A stretch of 64,000 bases of DNA from an uncultured Endozoicomonas sp. (lineage in GTDB: Bacteria > Pseudomonadota > Gammaproteobacteria > Pseudomonadales > Endozoicomonadaceae): positions 186,001 through 250,000 of the forward strand of contig NZ_CANMAO010000001.1 of the NCBI RefSeq assembly GCF_947495845.1, read 5' to 3'. The notes beneath the pieces were generated by a model, which searched no databases, was not told the origin of the DNA, and worked only from the letters and a program-made list of their open reading frames with translations. Positions 20,669 through 29,528 of this stretch are shown here, piece after piece (position 1 is the stretch's first letter; each line of letters begins with the position of its first letter). Made by a program: the position numbers and the translations under genes.

Positions 20669-21301
20669 ATGAATAAAGAAAAACGCACCCAGATTTTCAG
20701 CAGGCTCCGTGATGCTGATCCAAATCCAACCACAGAGTTAAACTACACCTCACCCTTTGAGCTGTTGGTGGCGGTTATTCTGTCTGCCCAGGCAACCGAT
20801 GTTGGAGTGAACAAGGCGACGGATAAGCTCTACCCGGCAGCCAATACACCAGAGGCTATTCTGGCGTTGGGAGTCGATGGGTTGAAAGAATACATAAAGA
20901 CGATCGGTTTGTTTAACGCTAAGGCGGAGAACGTCATCAAGACTTGCCGTATCCTGATAGAAAAACACAACAGTATCGTTCCGGACAGTCGTGAAGACCT
21001 TGAGGCCTTGCCGGGTGTAGGAAGAAAAACGGCAAACGTCGTTTTAAATACTGCGTTTAAACAACCAACCATGGCGGTGGATACCCATATTTTCAGGGTT
21101 TCCAACCGGACCGGCATTGCGCCTGGCAAAGATGTACTGGAAGTTGAAAAGCGTTTGGTGAGACTTATTCCAAAAGAGTTTTTGATGGATGCTCATCACT
21201 GGCTGATCTTGCATGGCCGATATGTATGTAAAGCCAGAAAGCCCCAGTGCGGCAGTTGTATCATTGAAGACCTATGTGAGTACAAACAGAAAACGTCCTG
21301 A
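20669..21301 (+). CDS. nth: Endonuclease III
   Basis: 210 aa; E. coli Nth has 211. DNA glycosylase/AP lyase for oxidised pyrimidines in base-excision repair. The helix-hairpin-helix LPGVGRKTA holds catalytic Lys120, Asp138 lies in AVDTH, and Cys187, 194, 197 and 203 form the C-terminal [4Fe-4S] site. The frame is open back to 20573, but MNKEKRTQIF at 20669 gives the family length and N-terminus, so I used it. Family 1 copy D follows 28 bases after the stop. Confidence 0.96.
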   Translation: MNKEKRTQIFSRLRDADPNPTTELNYTSPFELLVAVILSAQATDVGVNKATDKLYPAANTPEAILALGVDGLKEYIKTIGLFNAKAENVIKTCRILIEKHNSIVPDSREDLEALPGVGRKTANVVLNTAFKQPTMAVDTHIFRVSNRTGIAPGKDVLEVEKRLVRLIPKEFLMDAHHWLILHGRYVCKARKPQCGSCIIEDLCEYKQKTS

Positions 21302-21329
21302 TGGCTTTGATTCTGTTTATCACTTCATA

Positions 21330-21492
21330 TAAGTACCCAACCATATGAAATCATATTTTCTGACTCATTGATCAGCCCCTCTGACTGCGTTGCAACTCTG
21401 GTCACATAGCTCGCTATGCTCCCGCCGTTGCGCCTTGCAGAGAACCTGATCAACAAGCCAGAAATATTCGATTCCATATGGACGGGTACTTA
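21330..21492 (+). repeat. MITE-like inverted-repeat element, family 1, copy D (163 bp)
   Basis: Near-identical to copies A, B and E, same orientation, starting TAAGTACCCAACCATATG and ending GGACGGGTACTTA. It fills half of the 315-base gap between nth and trpB; the remainder holds the trpB control region. Confidence 0.9.
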
Positions 21493-21517
21493 ACGAGTTC
21501 AAAACGGTAGGACAAAT

Positions 21518-21543
21518 ATTGTAAATAATGGCATTCTTACAAT
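21518..21543 (+). promoter_or_regulatory. Inverted repeat over a possible trpB promoter
   Basis: ATTGTAA and TTACAAT are perfect inverted 7-mers 12 bases apart. TTGTAA followed after 17 bases by ATGATA would make a weak promoter with the repeat overlapping its boxes, about 70 bases before the trpB start. A dyad here suits a LysR-type or other dimeric regulator, but none is encoded nearby. Confidence 0.4.
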
Positions 21544-21616
21544 GATAGAAAGATAACAAGTCAGGGCAATGATTAGCCCCAAGATAACAGAGATTATCTA
21601 ACAGCAGGTAAGCGAC

Positions 21617-22822
21617 ATGAGTACAACAATAGAATTCGCACCCATGCCAGATGCCACTGGCCATTTTGGTGAGTATGGTGGCTCCATGGTTCCCCCGGCG
21701 CTTGAAAGAGCCATTGCTGACGTGACAGCAGCTTACGAAACTATTCGTCAGGACCCCGCTTTCCGCAAAGAATTGCATACGTTATACAAGCACTACGTAG
21801 GCAGGCCCAGCCCGATTTTTTATGCCAAACGACTATCAGATGCTATCGGTGGCGCGAAAATCTACCTCAAGAGGGAAGATTTGAATCACACCGGCGCCCA
21901 TAAAATCAATCACGCCATTGGTGAAGCACTGCTGGCAAAATACCTGGGCAAGAAAAAGGTGGTTGCAGAGACCGGTGCGGGTCAGCACGGTGTCGCCATG
22001 GCAACTGCCTGTGCCCTGGTGGGGATTGAGTGTGAAATCCACATGGGTCAGGTTGATATCGAAAAAGAAGCGCCCAATGTCACACGTATGAAAATACTGG
22101 GCTGTAAAGTGGTGCCTGTGACCTTTGGTACCCGAACGCTGAAAGATGCGGTAGACAGTGCTTTTGAAGCCTATCTTGCTGATCCGGAAACTCAACTGTA
22201 TGCCATTGGCTCAGTGGTTGGCCCACACCCATTCCCCATGATGGTTCGTGATTTTCAACAGATTATCGGTGAAGAAGCCCGTGATCAGTTTCAGGAGATG
22301 GAAGGCAAGCTGCCAGAATATTTGATGGCCTGCGTCGGCGGTGGCAGTAATGCCATTGGTTTGTTTACCGCATTTTTAAACGATAACGATGTAAAGATTA
22401 TCGGCGTAGAGCCAGCCGGTAAAGGGCTGGACACTCCAGAACATGCAGCAACCATGACGTTGGGTAAACCGGGTGCGATCCATGGTTTCAAATGCTATGT
22501 GTTGCAGGATGAAGCCGGAGAGCCTTTACCGGTTCACTCTATTGCTTCCGGTCTTGATTATCCGGGTGTTGGCCCTCAGCACAGTTACTTGAAAGACATT
22601 GGTCGTGTGGAGTATCAGAGCGCAACGGATCAGGAGTGTCTGGATGCATTTATGGCGTTGTCTCGTAAAGAAGGCATTATTCCGGCGTTGGAAAGCGCTC
22701 ATGCGGTTGCGTATGCAATGAAATTGGCAGGAGACCTGCCCTCTGACCAGAGTATTCTGGTTAACCTTAGTGGGCGCGGTGATAAAGATCTCGATTTTGT
22801 TGTTGAGAAGTTGGGGCTTTAA
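21617..22822 (+). CDS. trpB: Tryptophan synthase beta subunit
   Basis: 401 aa, full length, TrpB1 type. PLP-dependent condensation of indole with serine in the last step of tryptophan synthesis. The PLP lysine is Lys96 in [18 protein letters not shown] binds the cofactor phosphate, and GVGPQH and LSGRGDKD are conserved. AGCAGGT lies upstream of the ATG. TrpB normally works as an alpha2beta2 complex with TrpA made from the next gene, but no trpA follows here, so trpA must be elsewhere. Confidence 0.97.
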   Translation: MSTTIEFAPMPDATGHFGEYGGSMVPPALERAIADVTAAYETIRQDPAFRKELHTLYKHYVGRPSPIFYAKRLSDAIGGAKIYLKREDLNHTGAHKINHAIGEALLAKYLGKKKVVAETGAGQHGVAMATACALVGIECEIHMGQVDIEKEAPNVTRMKILGCKVVPVTFGTRTLKDAVDSAFEAYLADPETQLYAIGSVVGPHPFPMMVRDFQQIIGEEARDQFQEMEGKLPEYLMACVGGGSNAIGLFTAFLNDNDVKIIGVEPAGKGLDTPEHAATMTLGKPGAIHGFKCYVLQDEAGEPLPVHSIASGLDYPGVGPQHSYLKDIGRVEYQSATDQECLDAFMALSRKEGIIPALESAHAVAYAMKLAGDLPSDQSILVNLSGRGDKDLDFVVEKLGL

Positions 22823-22942
22823 TCTGTACTGATAACACCGGAGGTCTTTGTAGGCATCAGGTGAAGCTTTTATGATGGAACTTATGCTGCTCTGCTGATA
22901 TAAAGTTTAAAGGCTGTCTCAATTATGGGAGTTTCCTGAATA

Positions 22943-23842
22943 ATGCGAGTTCTAATTACTGGCGGAACTGGATTTGTTGGCAGTCAATTAGTTAACCACC
23001 TTCTGGATGGTGGCCATCAGGTGATGGTGCTTAGTCGGCAGCCAGCATCTACTATTCGATCCAAACTGTCTAACCGGGTGCAGTCAGTCTCGTCCATTTC
23101 TGCGGTGAATCCTTCTACCTACTTCGATGCCGTTATTAACCTTGCTGGTGAGGGGATAATGGATAAACGCTGGACCCCAGCCCGTAAAAAAGCACTGGAA
23201 GACAGTCGTATAGGTTTAACGACAGAGCTTGTGGATCTTATTGATCAGATGGAAAACAAGCCGGATTGCTTTATCAGTGCCTCAGCGGTGGGGTATTACG
23301 GCGTGAATATCAGCTCTGAACCATTAGACGAGTCTGCAGGTCGCGGGCAGGATTATGCCGCCAAGCTCTGTGAAAACTGGGAACGTGCCGCCAAGCGAGT
23401 TGAGCGTTTTGGCGTCCGAACCTGTATCGTTCGCATTGGTGTGGTGTTGCATCCGGACGGAGGTGCACTTAAAAAGATGCTACCGCCATTCCGGCTTGGG
23501 CTGGGTGGCGCCATTGGTGATGGCAAACAGGTGATGCCATGGATTCACCGACAGGATCTGGTGGATGCACTGCTGTTTTTGATCTCAGAAGACAGTGCCA
23601 GTGGCATCTTTAACGGTGTTGCCCCCGAGGTATTGACGAACAAACAGTTGACTCAGGCTTTGGGAAAAGCGCTGAGGCGGCCAACCTTTTTTACGGTGCC
23701 AGGCTGTGCTTTAAAGTTGGCGCTTGGTGAAGCGGCTCAGTTATTAACAGAAGGGCAGGCCGTACAATCCAAGCGTTTGCAGGAAGCTGGTTTTACGTTT
23801 AGTTATCGCAATATTACTCAAGCCCTGTCATCTCTGTTGTAA
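22943..23842 (+). CDS. yfcH: TIGR01777-family NAD(P)-binding epimerase-like protein (YfcH type)
   Basis: 299 aa extended short-chain dehydrogenase. It starts with the Rossmann motif TGGTGFVGSQL, has VINLAGEGIMDKRW after the expected spacing, SASAVGYYG with the active-site Tyr, and PWIHRQDLV towards the C-terminal DUF1731 part. E. coli YfcH and relatives have no established substrate; some homologues were linked to cell division. Stands alone between trpB and an ATACCC-type repeat. Confidence 0.88.
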   Translation: MRVLITGGTGFVGSQLVNHLLDGGHQVMVLSRQPASTIRSKLSNRVQSVSSISAVNPSTYFDAVINLAGEGIMDKRWTPARKKALEDSRIGLTTELVDLIDQMENKPDCFISASAVGYYGVNISSEPLDESAGRGQDYAAKLCENWERAAKRVERFGVRTCIVRIGVVLHPDGGALKKMLPPFRLGLGGAIGDGKQVMPWIHRQDLVDALLFLISEDSASGIFNGVAPEVLTNKQLTQALGKALRRPTFFTVPGCALKLALGEAAQLLTEGQAVQSKRLQEAGFTFSYRNITQALSSLL

Positions 23843-23879
23843 CCTTGGATTACTCAGGTTTGAGATGAATGAAAAGTAC

Positions 23880-24006
23880 TATACCCGTCGCCTTTCAAGT
23901 TGCTACTTTGTTGGCTACGTTTGCTTACCCCGATCACCTACTATTTGTAGGCTCACGGGCTTCGCTCACTTGCCGCCGCGTAGCAACTTGAAATCCTTTG
24001 GGTATA
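23880..24006. repeat. Palindromic element with TATACCC ends, copy 1 (about 127 bp)
   Basis: Left end ATACCCGTCGCCTTTCAAGT and right end, on the other strand, ATACCCAAAGGATTTCAAGT are inverted repeats continuing into TGCTAC. The middle carries CCCCGATCACCTACTA and TAGTAGGTGATC-type segments in the relatives. Other copies lie at 48028 and 50820. Confidence 0.85.
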
Positions 24007-24086
24007 TTCATTATAAAAATGAAAATTAAGATATGAATTTGTAATACAATCGTGGACAGAATAAAACGATCTCAAGGCTGAGGATC

Positions 24087-25046
24087 ATGACCCAGGCTCT
24101 GTCCATTAAAAATCTTAAGAAAATATACGACGGCGGTTTTACCGCTCTCAAAGGCATTGATCTCAATGTCTCCAGCGGTGACTTCTTTGCCCTGCTGGGC
24201 CCGAACGGTGCTGGCAAGTCCACCACTATTGGCATTATCTCTTCACTGGTTCGTAAGACATCGGGCTCAGTTTCTGTGTTTGAGCATGATATTGACCATG
24301 ATCTGGTGAAAGCCAAGCGATCTCTTGGTGTGGTTCCCCAGGAATTTAATTTTAACCTGTTCGAGAAAGTGGAAGATATTCTGTACACACAGGCCGGCTA
24401 CTATGGCCTTTCTACTCGACAGGCTCGTCCAAGGATTGATTATTACCTGAAGCAACTTGGCCTCTGGGATAAACGACACAGTCAATCCAGAATGCTCTCC
24501 GGTGGTATGAAACGACGGCTGATGATTGCCCGGGCGCTGGTGCATGAACCGGAGTTGTTGATTCTCGATGAACCCACTGCGGGTGTGGATATCGAATTGA
24601 GAAGAAGTCTCTGGGAGTTTATTAAAGAGATAAATGATCAGGGCACGACCATCATCCTGACCACACATTACCTGGAAGAAGCAGAACAACTTTGTCGGAA
24701 TATTGCCATCATCGATCAGGGCGACATTGTTGAAAACACCAGCATGAAAGAACTGCTGAGTTTGCTGCAAAAAGAGAGCTTTGTTCTGGATTTGAGTAAG
24801 CCAATGGAAGCGCTACCGACCTTTTCCGGCTATCAAGTGCGCCAATTAGATCCGATGAGCTTGGAAGTGGAAGTGGATAAAAATCGCGGAGTAAATGATC
24901 TGTTTCGTCAGCTCAGCGAGTATCAAATAGAAGTCGCCAGTATGAGAAATAAAAGTAATCGACTTGAGGAACTCTTCGTCAACATGACCAATGGTGGTTT
25001 GGCAAATAGTGAGGAAAGGGCGTCAGGGCAGGAGGCTGCAGTATGA
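24087..25046 (+). CDS. yadG: ABC transporter ATP-binding protein, YadG type
   Basis: 319 aa. Walker A GPNGAGKST, signature LSGGMKRRL, Walker B LLILDEPTAGVD and the switch His in TTHYLEEAE are all intact. The C-terminal ~90 residues form the extension typical of drug or polysaccharide exporter ATPases. Pairs with the permease that follows; the two genes overlap by four bases (ATGA), which implies coupled translation. GAGG lies close to the ATG. The export substrate is unknown. Confidence 0.93.
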   Translation: MTQALSIKNLKKIYDGGFTALKGIDLNVSSGDFFALLGPNGAGKSTTIGIISSLVRKTSGSVSVFEHDIDHDLVKAKRSLGVVPQEFNFNLFEKVEDILYTQAGYYGLSTRQARPRIDYYLKQLGLWDKRHSQSRMLSGGMKRRLMIARALVHEPELLILDEPTAGVDIELRRSLWEFIKEINDQGTTIILTTHYLEEAEQLCRNIAIIDQGDIVENTSMKELLSLLQKESFVLDLSKPMEALPTFSGYQVRQLDPMSLEVEVDKNRGVNDLFRQLSEYQIEVASMRNKSNRLEELFVNMTNGGLANSEERASGQEAAV

Positions 25047-25852
25047 AATCCTACCGTGAAAAACGACAGTGGCGCACAGAGTATTATTATAATTGGGTCG
25101 CTTTTGTCACTATATTTGTCAAAGAAGTCCGTCGATTTATGAGGATCTGGCCGCAGACGCTGCTGCCCTCAGCCATCTCCATGGTGCTTTATTTTTTGAT
25201 TTTTGGTGCAGTGATTGGTTCCAGAATCGGTACCATGAGCGGTTTCAATTATATGACCTATGTATTGCCGGGGTTGGTAATGATGTCTGTCATTACCAAT
25301 AGTTTTGCCAATGTTGCATCGTCGTTTTTTAGTAATAAATTCCAGCGCAGCATTGAAGAGTTGCTGATTTCGCCGGTGCCGGACTGGATTATCCTGGCGG
25401 GTTATGTGCTTGGCGGTGTTGCCCGGGGCGTGATCACCGGTGCGATAGTGATGACCCTCGGGTTGTTTTTTGTCGATATCCAGTTATACGATTTGACTGT
25501 TACGATTCTTGCGCTGGTGATGACGGCAAGCCTCTTTTCACTGGGCGGATTTATCAATGGCGTCTATGCTAAAAAGTTCGATGATGTATCCATCATTCCG
25601 ACATTCGTCCTGACGCCTCTAACGTATCTGGGCGGTGTATTTTACTCTATCGAGATACTTCCGGCGTTCTGGCAGAAAGCATCCATGCTGAACCCGATTT
25701 TGTACCAGGTGAATACCTTTCGCTATGGACTTCTGGGTGAAGCCGGTGGCATTGATACCGGTTTTGCTTTTGCTGTGATGCTACTGGCCATTGTTGCACT
25801 GGGTGTGTTCAGTTTGCACCTGCTGAAAAGTGGCCGGGGGCTGAGAAGTTGA
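25043..25852 (+). CDS. yadH: ABC-2 type transporter permease, YadH type
   Basis: 269 aa inner-membrane protein with six predicted helices and the ABC-2 signature around FSNKFQRSIEELLISPVPDW and the TPLTYLGGVFY segment. It forms the membrane part of the exporter with the upstream ATPase, whose stop codon it overlaps. Confidence 0.93.
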   Translation: MKSYREKRQWRTEYYYNWVAFVTIFVKEVRRFMRIWPQTLLPSAISMVLYFLIFGAVIGSRIGTMSGFNYMTYVLPGLVMMSVITNSFANVASSFFSNKFQRSIEELLISPVPDWIILAGYVLGGVARGVITGAIVMTLGLFFVDIQLYDLTVTILALVMTASLFSLGGFINGVYAKKFDDVSIIPTFVLTPLTYLGGVFYSIEILPAFWQKASMLNPILYQVNTFRYGLLGEAGGIDTGFAFAVMLLAIVALGVFSLHLLKSGRGLRS

Positions 25853-25906
25853 TTGCTTAGGAAATTGCTTGTTTTATAAGTAGCTCGTTCCATAAGAAGT
25901 TGAATT

Positions 25907-26743
25907 ATGTCTGATGCTCTGCACGCTTCGCCGCTGGGTAAAAACAGTGGCTACAAATCCGAATACGATCCGACGATTCTGTATCCTATTGAGCGCAGGG
26001 AGAAGCGCGAAGAGCTGGGCATTTCTGGAGATATCCTGCCTTTTTTTGGTCGTGATCTCTGGTATGCCTATGAGCTCTCGTGGCTGAGTGCTTCCGGCAA
26101 GCCGATGGTGCGGGTTGCCCGGTTTGAAATTCCCTGCGATTCCGCCTGTGTGATTGAATCCAAGTCGTTCAAACTCTATCTGAACTCATTCAATGAAACC
26201 CGGTTCGACAGTGAACACGATGTTGAAAAAGCCCTGATCTGTGATCTTTCCAACACGGCTCAGGCGCAGGTTTCAGTAATGCTGATGACGATAGAAGCAT
26301 TCGAAGACCGCGGTGTTGATAGCACTCCCGGAGTGAATATTGATGACCTGGATATTGCCATCGATTGCTATCAATACAACCCGGATTTACTGGCTGGAAG
26401 TGTTCCCAATGATGGGGAAATGATCAACGAAACCCTGAATACCCACCTGCTGAAATCCAACTGCCCGGTAACGGATCAGCCCGACTGGGGCACGTTGGTG
26501 ATCAGTTATCGTGGGCAAGCCATTGATCGTGAAGCGTTGCTGAAATACATCTGTTCCTTTCGCAACCATCAAGAGTTTCATGAACAATGTGCCGAGCGGG
26601 TGTTTGTGGATTTGCAGAAACACTACAAGCTGGATGTCTTGACGGTTTATGCCCAATACCTGCGACGGGGAGGGTTGGACATAAACCCCTGGCGCAGCAC
26701 GTTGGATGTGAATCCGGAAGCGCTTCGGTTTGTTCGGCAGTAA
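25907..26743 (+). CDS. queF: NADPH-dependent 7-cyano-7-deazaguanine reductase
   Basis: 278 aa, the long bimodular proteobacterial form. QueF reduces preQ0 to preQ1 in queuosine synthesis for tRNA modification. The QueF motif ESKSFKLYLNS (84-94) binds NADPH; Cys186 and Asp193 in NCPVTDQPDWG form the catalytic pair; HEQC lies near residue 225. The gene follows yadH by 54 bases on the same strand and may be co-transcribed. Confidence 0.96.
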   Translation: MSDALHASPLGKNSGYKSEYDPTILYPIERREKREELGISGDILPFFGRDLWYAYELSWLSASGKPMVRVARFEIPCDSACVIESKSFKLYLNSFNETRFDSEHDVEKALICDLSNTAQAQVSVMLMTIEAFEDRGVDSTPGVNIDDLDIAIDCYQYNPDLLAGSVPNDGEMINETLNTHLLKSNCPVTDQPDWGTLVISYRGQAIDREALLKYICSFRNHQEFHEQCAERVFVDLQKHYKLDVLTVYAQYLRRGGLDINPWRSTLDVNPEALRFVRQ

Positions 26744-26786
26744 CTTCTATCTATTATTACGTACATGTAGTGCTGATTCAGTGATG

Positions 26787-26811
26787 GAGCAGAGTGTTTC
26801 TTGCTCTGCTC
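26787..26811 (+). terminator. Weak intrinsic terminator after queF
   Basis: GAGCAGAG and CTCTGCTC form an 8-bp stem with a nine-base loop, followed by the poor U-tract ATATTTCTCC. It lies between the convergent queF and effector-like genes. Confidence 0.5.
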
Positions 26812-26825
26812 ATATTTCTCCTTGG

Positions 26826-28187
26826 TTAGACAGGGAATACCTCATCATCGCTATCACCAGTGTCCCTTATAAAACTTGTTGACGGTATATCTCTACGATT
26901 TTGGTGTTTGCTGGAATGTAATTCATTTGTTAACACCGACGCAATATTTGCATGATTTCTTCCTGATTTACCATCTGCTGGCTGGTTTGTGATCACTACT
27001 GCTGAGCCATGATTACTTTGTTGCAATAATTTATTTCTTTTTGGTTTAGCAGGAGGTTGCTTAACACTATTGGGCTGCTCAGTCTTTTGGGTCGTAAAAT
27101 TATGAACATTTCCGGAAGATAATATTGGCTCCTCCTGACCTGTCCGGTCTATATTTCCGGTTTGTGAAAAATGTATAGGAAAACAAGGAGCAGAAACCGG
27201 AGATGAGTGAACGTTTGTAGCAGTAACTATAGATGTTTCCGGAAAGCTCTTATCTATTCTGGGCAGGGGGTTGCTTGCTACTGGTATTAATGGATGGCGC
27301 GTATGCCTTGCTAAAGGAGAGCTAGTGCTATCTTTTGTAGCTCTACAGGGCCTGTCAGGTGTTATTACTCTATTTTGCTCATATTGTGACATTGAGCCAG
27401 TGCGGCTACGTTCATCTCGCTCTATATAGGAATCGGAGGGATTTGCAGTCATTGGTGCTGGCATCTCATATCTATCCCCTGATGGTACGATGGCTCTGTT
27501 GCCTCTGTTGCCTCCACGTTTAAAATGACTTTCCTGAGAGGGTGTTATATTCATTGGAACAGAGCTTAGTTGAAGTTGCTCCGATTCAGATTTCAAAGGA
27601 AAATATTGTTGGAGTTGCCCACTAAGAGCTATTACTGTTCTAAAAGCGTCATATGTTTTTTTCTCATTTTCTAACAGAAATTTCTCGAATTTAGTTAATG
27701 AGGTTAACTTTTTTATTGTTGATGCTTTGTCTGTTAGTCCTACCTGATGAATTATTATATCGCAAAGCTCTCTGCATATGGTTGATTCTGAGATACCTTT
27801 TTTACCTTTATTGAGCGACAAGGTGGAGGTCGTCTTTTTTGCTTCAATGCCATGCTTTAAATCGGTGAAATATTTACTCACTTCATCGTGCCAGAGTTGA
27901 GTTTCATTAGAGCTGTTTTGTGCCTGGTTAGTGGATGTTTTTGTGGGAGAAGATGAGTGTTCTATGACTCTCCTTAAAAGAACATTAATCTCTTTCTTTT
28001 CTTCGGGGGGAAGTTCTTTGCTGTATATCGCCAGATTTTCCGCCAGAAAAACACAGGTTACGTAATATGTACTTTGACTTGAACTGTATTTAACAGAAGT
28101 GGGTCGGCTCCCGACTGATTGATCTGGTTTTTTATGTAAACCGTAAGAGTCAGACGAAGTTCGGCTTAATGAAGAAGAGTTATCCAT
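26826..28187 (-). CDS. Effector-like protein of unknown function, WH-D/E paralogue 1 (453 aa)
   Basis: No family recognised. Residues ~40-190 are helical and contain LWHDE (Trp99-His100-Asp101), ICRELC (~137-142) and TYDAF (178-182). The same motif order occurs in the split gene at 28385-29528 and in the gene at 29282-30943, so the three are paralogues. Residues ~200-453 are Ser/Pro/Asn-rich and probably disordered, ending with the acidic DTGDSDDEVFPV. There is no signal peptide or membrane helix. It is divergent from the split paralogue across an AT-rich 197-base gap that should hold both promoters. Confidence 0.7.
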   Translation of the reverse strand: MDNSSSLSRTSSDSYGLHKKPDQSVGSRPTSVKYSSSQSTYYVTCVFLAENLAIYSKELPPEEKKEINVLLRRVIEHSSSPTKTSTNQAQNSSNETQLWHDEVSKYFTDLKHGIEAKKTTSTLSLNKGKKGISESTICRELCDIIIHQVGLTDKASTIKKLTSLTKFEKFLLENEKKTYDAFRTVIALSGQLQQYFPLKSESEQLQLSSVPMNITPSQESHFKRGGNRGNRAIVPSGDRYEMPAPMTANPSDSYIERDERSRTGSMSQYEQNRVITPDRPCRATKDSTSSPLARHTRHPLIPVASNPLPRIDKSFPETSIVTATNVHSSPVSAPCFPIHFSQTGNIDRTGQEEPILSSGNVHNFTTQKTEQPNSVKQPPAKPKRNKLLQQSNHGSAVVITNQPADGKSGRNHANIASVLTNELHSSKHQNRRDIPSTSFIRDTGDSDDEVFPV

Positions 28188-28384
28188 GACTTGATTATGA
28201 AAGTAATTAGGTGATTTAGCATAGTAGATTTTTCAATCGACAGAGATATTGTTTTCTATTATCTTATTCGCTATGAGCTTTTTTTATAAAAGTAAAATGT
28301 GCTATCTCATAAATTGCATATTAGAGTGAAATTAGCTGCTATTTTGACTATCTAAATTCAGTTTTTAAGGTGGTAAGGCTCACT

Positions 28385-28684
28385 ATGGAAGTGAAATTTG
28401 GAAGTGGATCAGACTCGGCATACTTTGATAGCTATGTTACAAACTCAGAAGTGAATCTCAGTAAAAGCACGAACCCATTTTGTCAAAATGGGTCTGCTCC
28501 TGAAACACCGAAAAAAAACGCTTTTTTCGGTCATGATGTAAGCATAGTGTCTGATAGCGGTGAATTTTCACACGTCTTTAGTCTTATTACACAGATTGGA
28601 GCGCTTGCTTCTGATATGCCCGAACATAAACAGAGAGCCATTGCAGTGCTGATGGGAGGAGAACTCCCCCCCCTTAATAATTGA
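28385..28684 (+). CDS. WH-D/E paralogue 2, N-terminal fragment (reading frame interrupted at a C8 tract)
   Basis: Gives a 99-aa product in the present sequence. Residues ~62-95 (HVFSLITQIGALASDMPEHK) align with CVFLAENLAIYSKELPPEEK of paralogue 1. The frame reaches TGA at 28682-28684, just after eight C residues at 28666-28673. Removing one C joins it without any stop to the downstream frame, giving a single 380-aa protein. An in-frame GTG at 28370 exists, but AAGG sits properly before ATG 28385. Confidence 0.65.
   Translation: MEVKFGSGSDSAYFDSYVTNSEVNLSKSTNPFCQNGSAPETPKKNAFFGHDVSIVSDSGEFSHVFSLITQIGALASDMPEHKQRAIAVLMGGELPPLNN
28666..28673 (+). repeat. Homopolymeric C8 tract inside a coding region
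   Basis: Eight consecutive C residues where the two halves of paralogue 2 meet. With seven C (or ten) the frame stays open; with eight the protein ends five codons later. Such tracts change length by slippage in phase-variable genes. A sequencing or assembly error is the main alternative. Confidence 0.7.
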
Positions 28685-28715
28685 AACTCTCAGGGGTAAC
28701 CCCAAAAAAGAAACA

Positions 28716-29528
28716 GTGGAAGAAGTAGATGTTAAAAATCAAGATATTCCTTATCAACTAATATGCTGGCATGACGAAATTACTTTATTAATGGAAAGCG
28801 TTTTTCCCAGGAAAACAAAAAAACAATCTTTTAAGTCATTATTGGGAAGCGATGATGTTTATGGGAAAAATCTGCTTCAAAGCATCAGCAGTGAACTTGA
28901 GATACAAAGAAAGCCAGATAAGTCCAAAGAGTTAAAACAGGAGTTTGAAAAACAAATGGGATCTGACTCACATAGGCTACTCAAAGCAATCAAGCTTACT
29001 GGAATAGAGGCGTATGATGCTTTTTTGGCAGTGCTGGGGCAGGCTGGCATGTCATCACTGAGAGGTGATGTCGAAAGAGTACTCAATAGACAAATACCTG
29101 TCAGCTCAAGCCGATTTTTGTTGCAAACACCATTTTTGGAAAGGAGAAGTCCTGCCAGTTCCAGGCTTGATTGTCTAGTTACAACAGCTTCATCGGAAAC
29201 CAGTTTTGGCATGTTTACAAGAGGGGGGCTGCGCTCCTCCTATCAAGGCTCTGCCGCAAGCAGACTGAAGCTATCGGCTCATCAGACCAGCGTTGGGAAT
29301 CGAGAGCATAGAAGTGGAGGTGTACTTTTTGCTTCATCAAGCAAGCTTTCAGGAGTGTCAGAAGATGGCTCCGCAGAGAAAGGCGACTCAATGAGCACAG
29401 CTTTTAATGTGTTCGATGAACCTACTCCGGCTACTGATGATAAGGGTGGCAAAACGCCTGAGGGCTGGGCTGCATTTGATGATGATGACCAGAAGTCAAA
29501 TGAACCTTCCTCTGGAGATTCTGGGTAA
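28716..29528 (+). CDS. WH-D/E paralogue 2, C-terminal portion
   Basis: The open frame has only GTG (28716) as a possible start and no ribosome site, so it is best read as the continuation of the fragment above through the C8 tract. It holds CWHDE (Trp128-His129-Asp130 in joined numbering), a helical stretch and AYDAFLAVLG, matching paralogue 1, followed by a Ser-rich tail ending in TPEGWAAFDDDDQ. The last 247 bases overlap the convergent paralogue 3. Unknown function. Confidence 0.6.
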   Translation: MEEVDVKNQDIPYQLICWHDEITLLMESVFPRKTKKQSFKSLLGSDDVYGKNLLQSISSELEIQRKPDKSKELKQEFEKQMGSDSHRLLKAIKLTGIEAYDAFLAVLGQAGMSSLRGDVERVLNRQIPVSSSRFLLQTPFLERRSPASSRLDCLVTTASSETSFGMFTRGGLRSSYQGSAASRLKLSAHQTSVGNREHRSGGVLFASSSKLSGVSEDGSAEKGDSMSTAFNVFDEPTPATDDKGGKTPEGWAAFDDDDQKSNEPSSGDSG

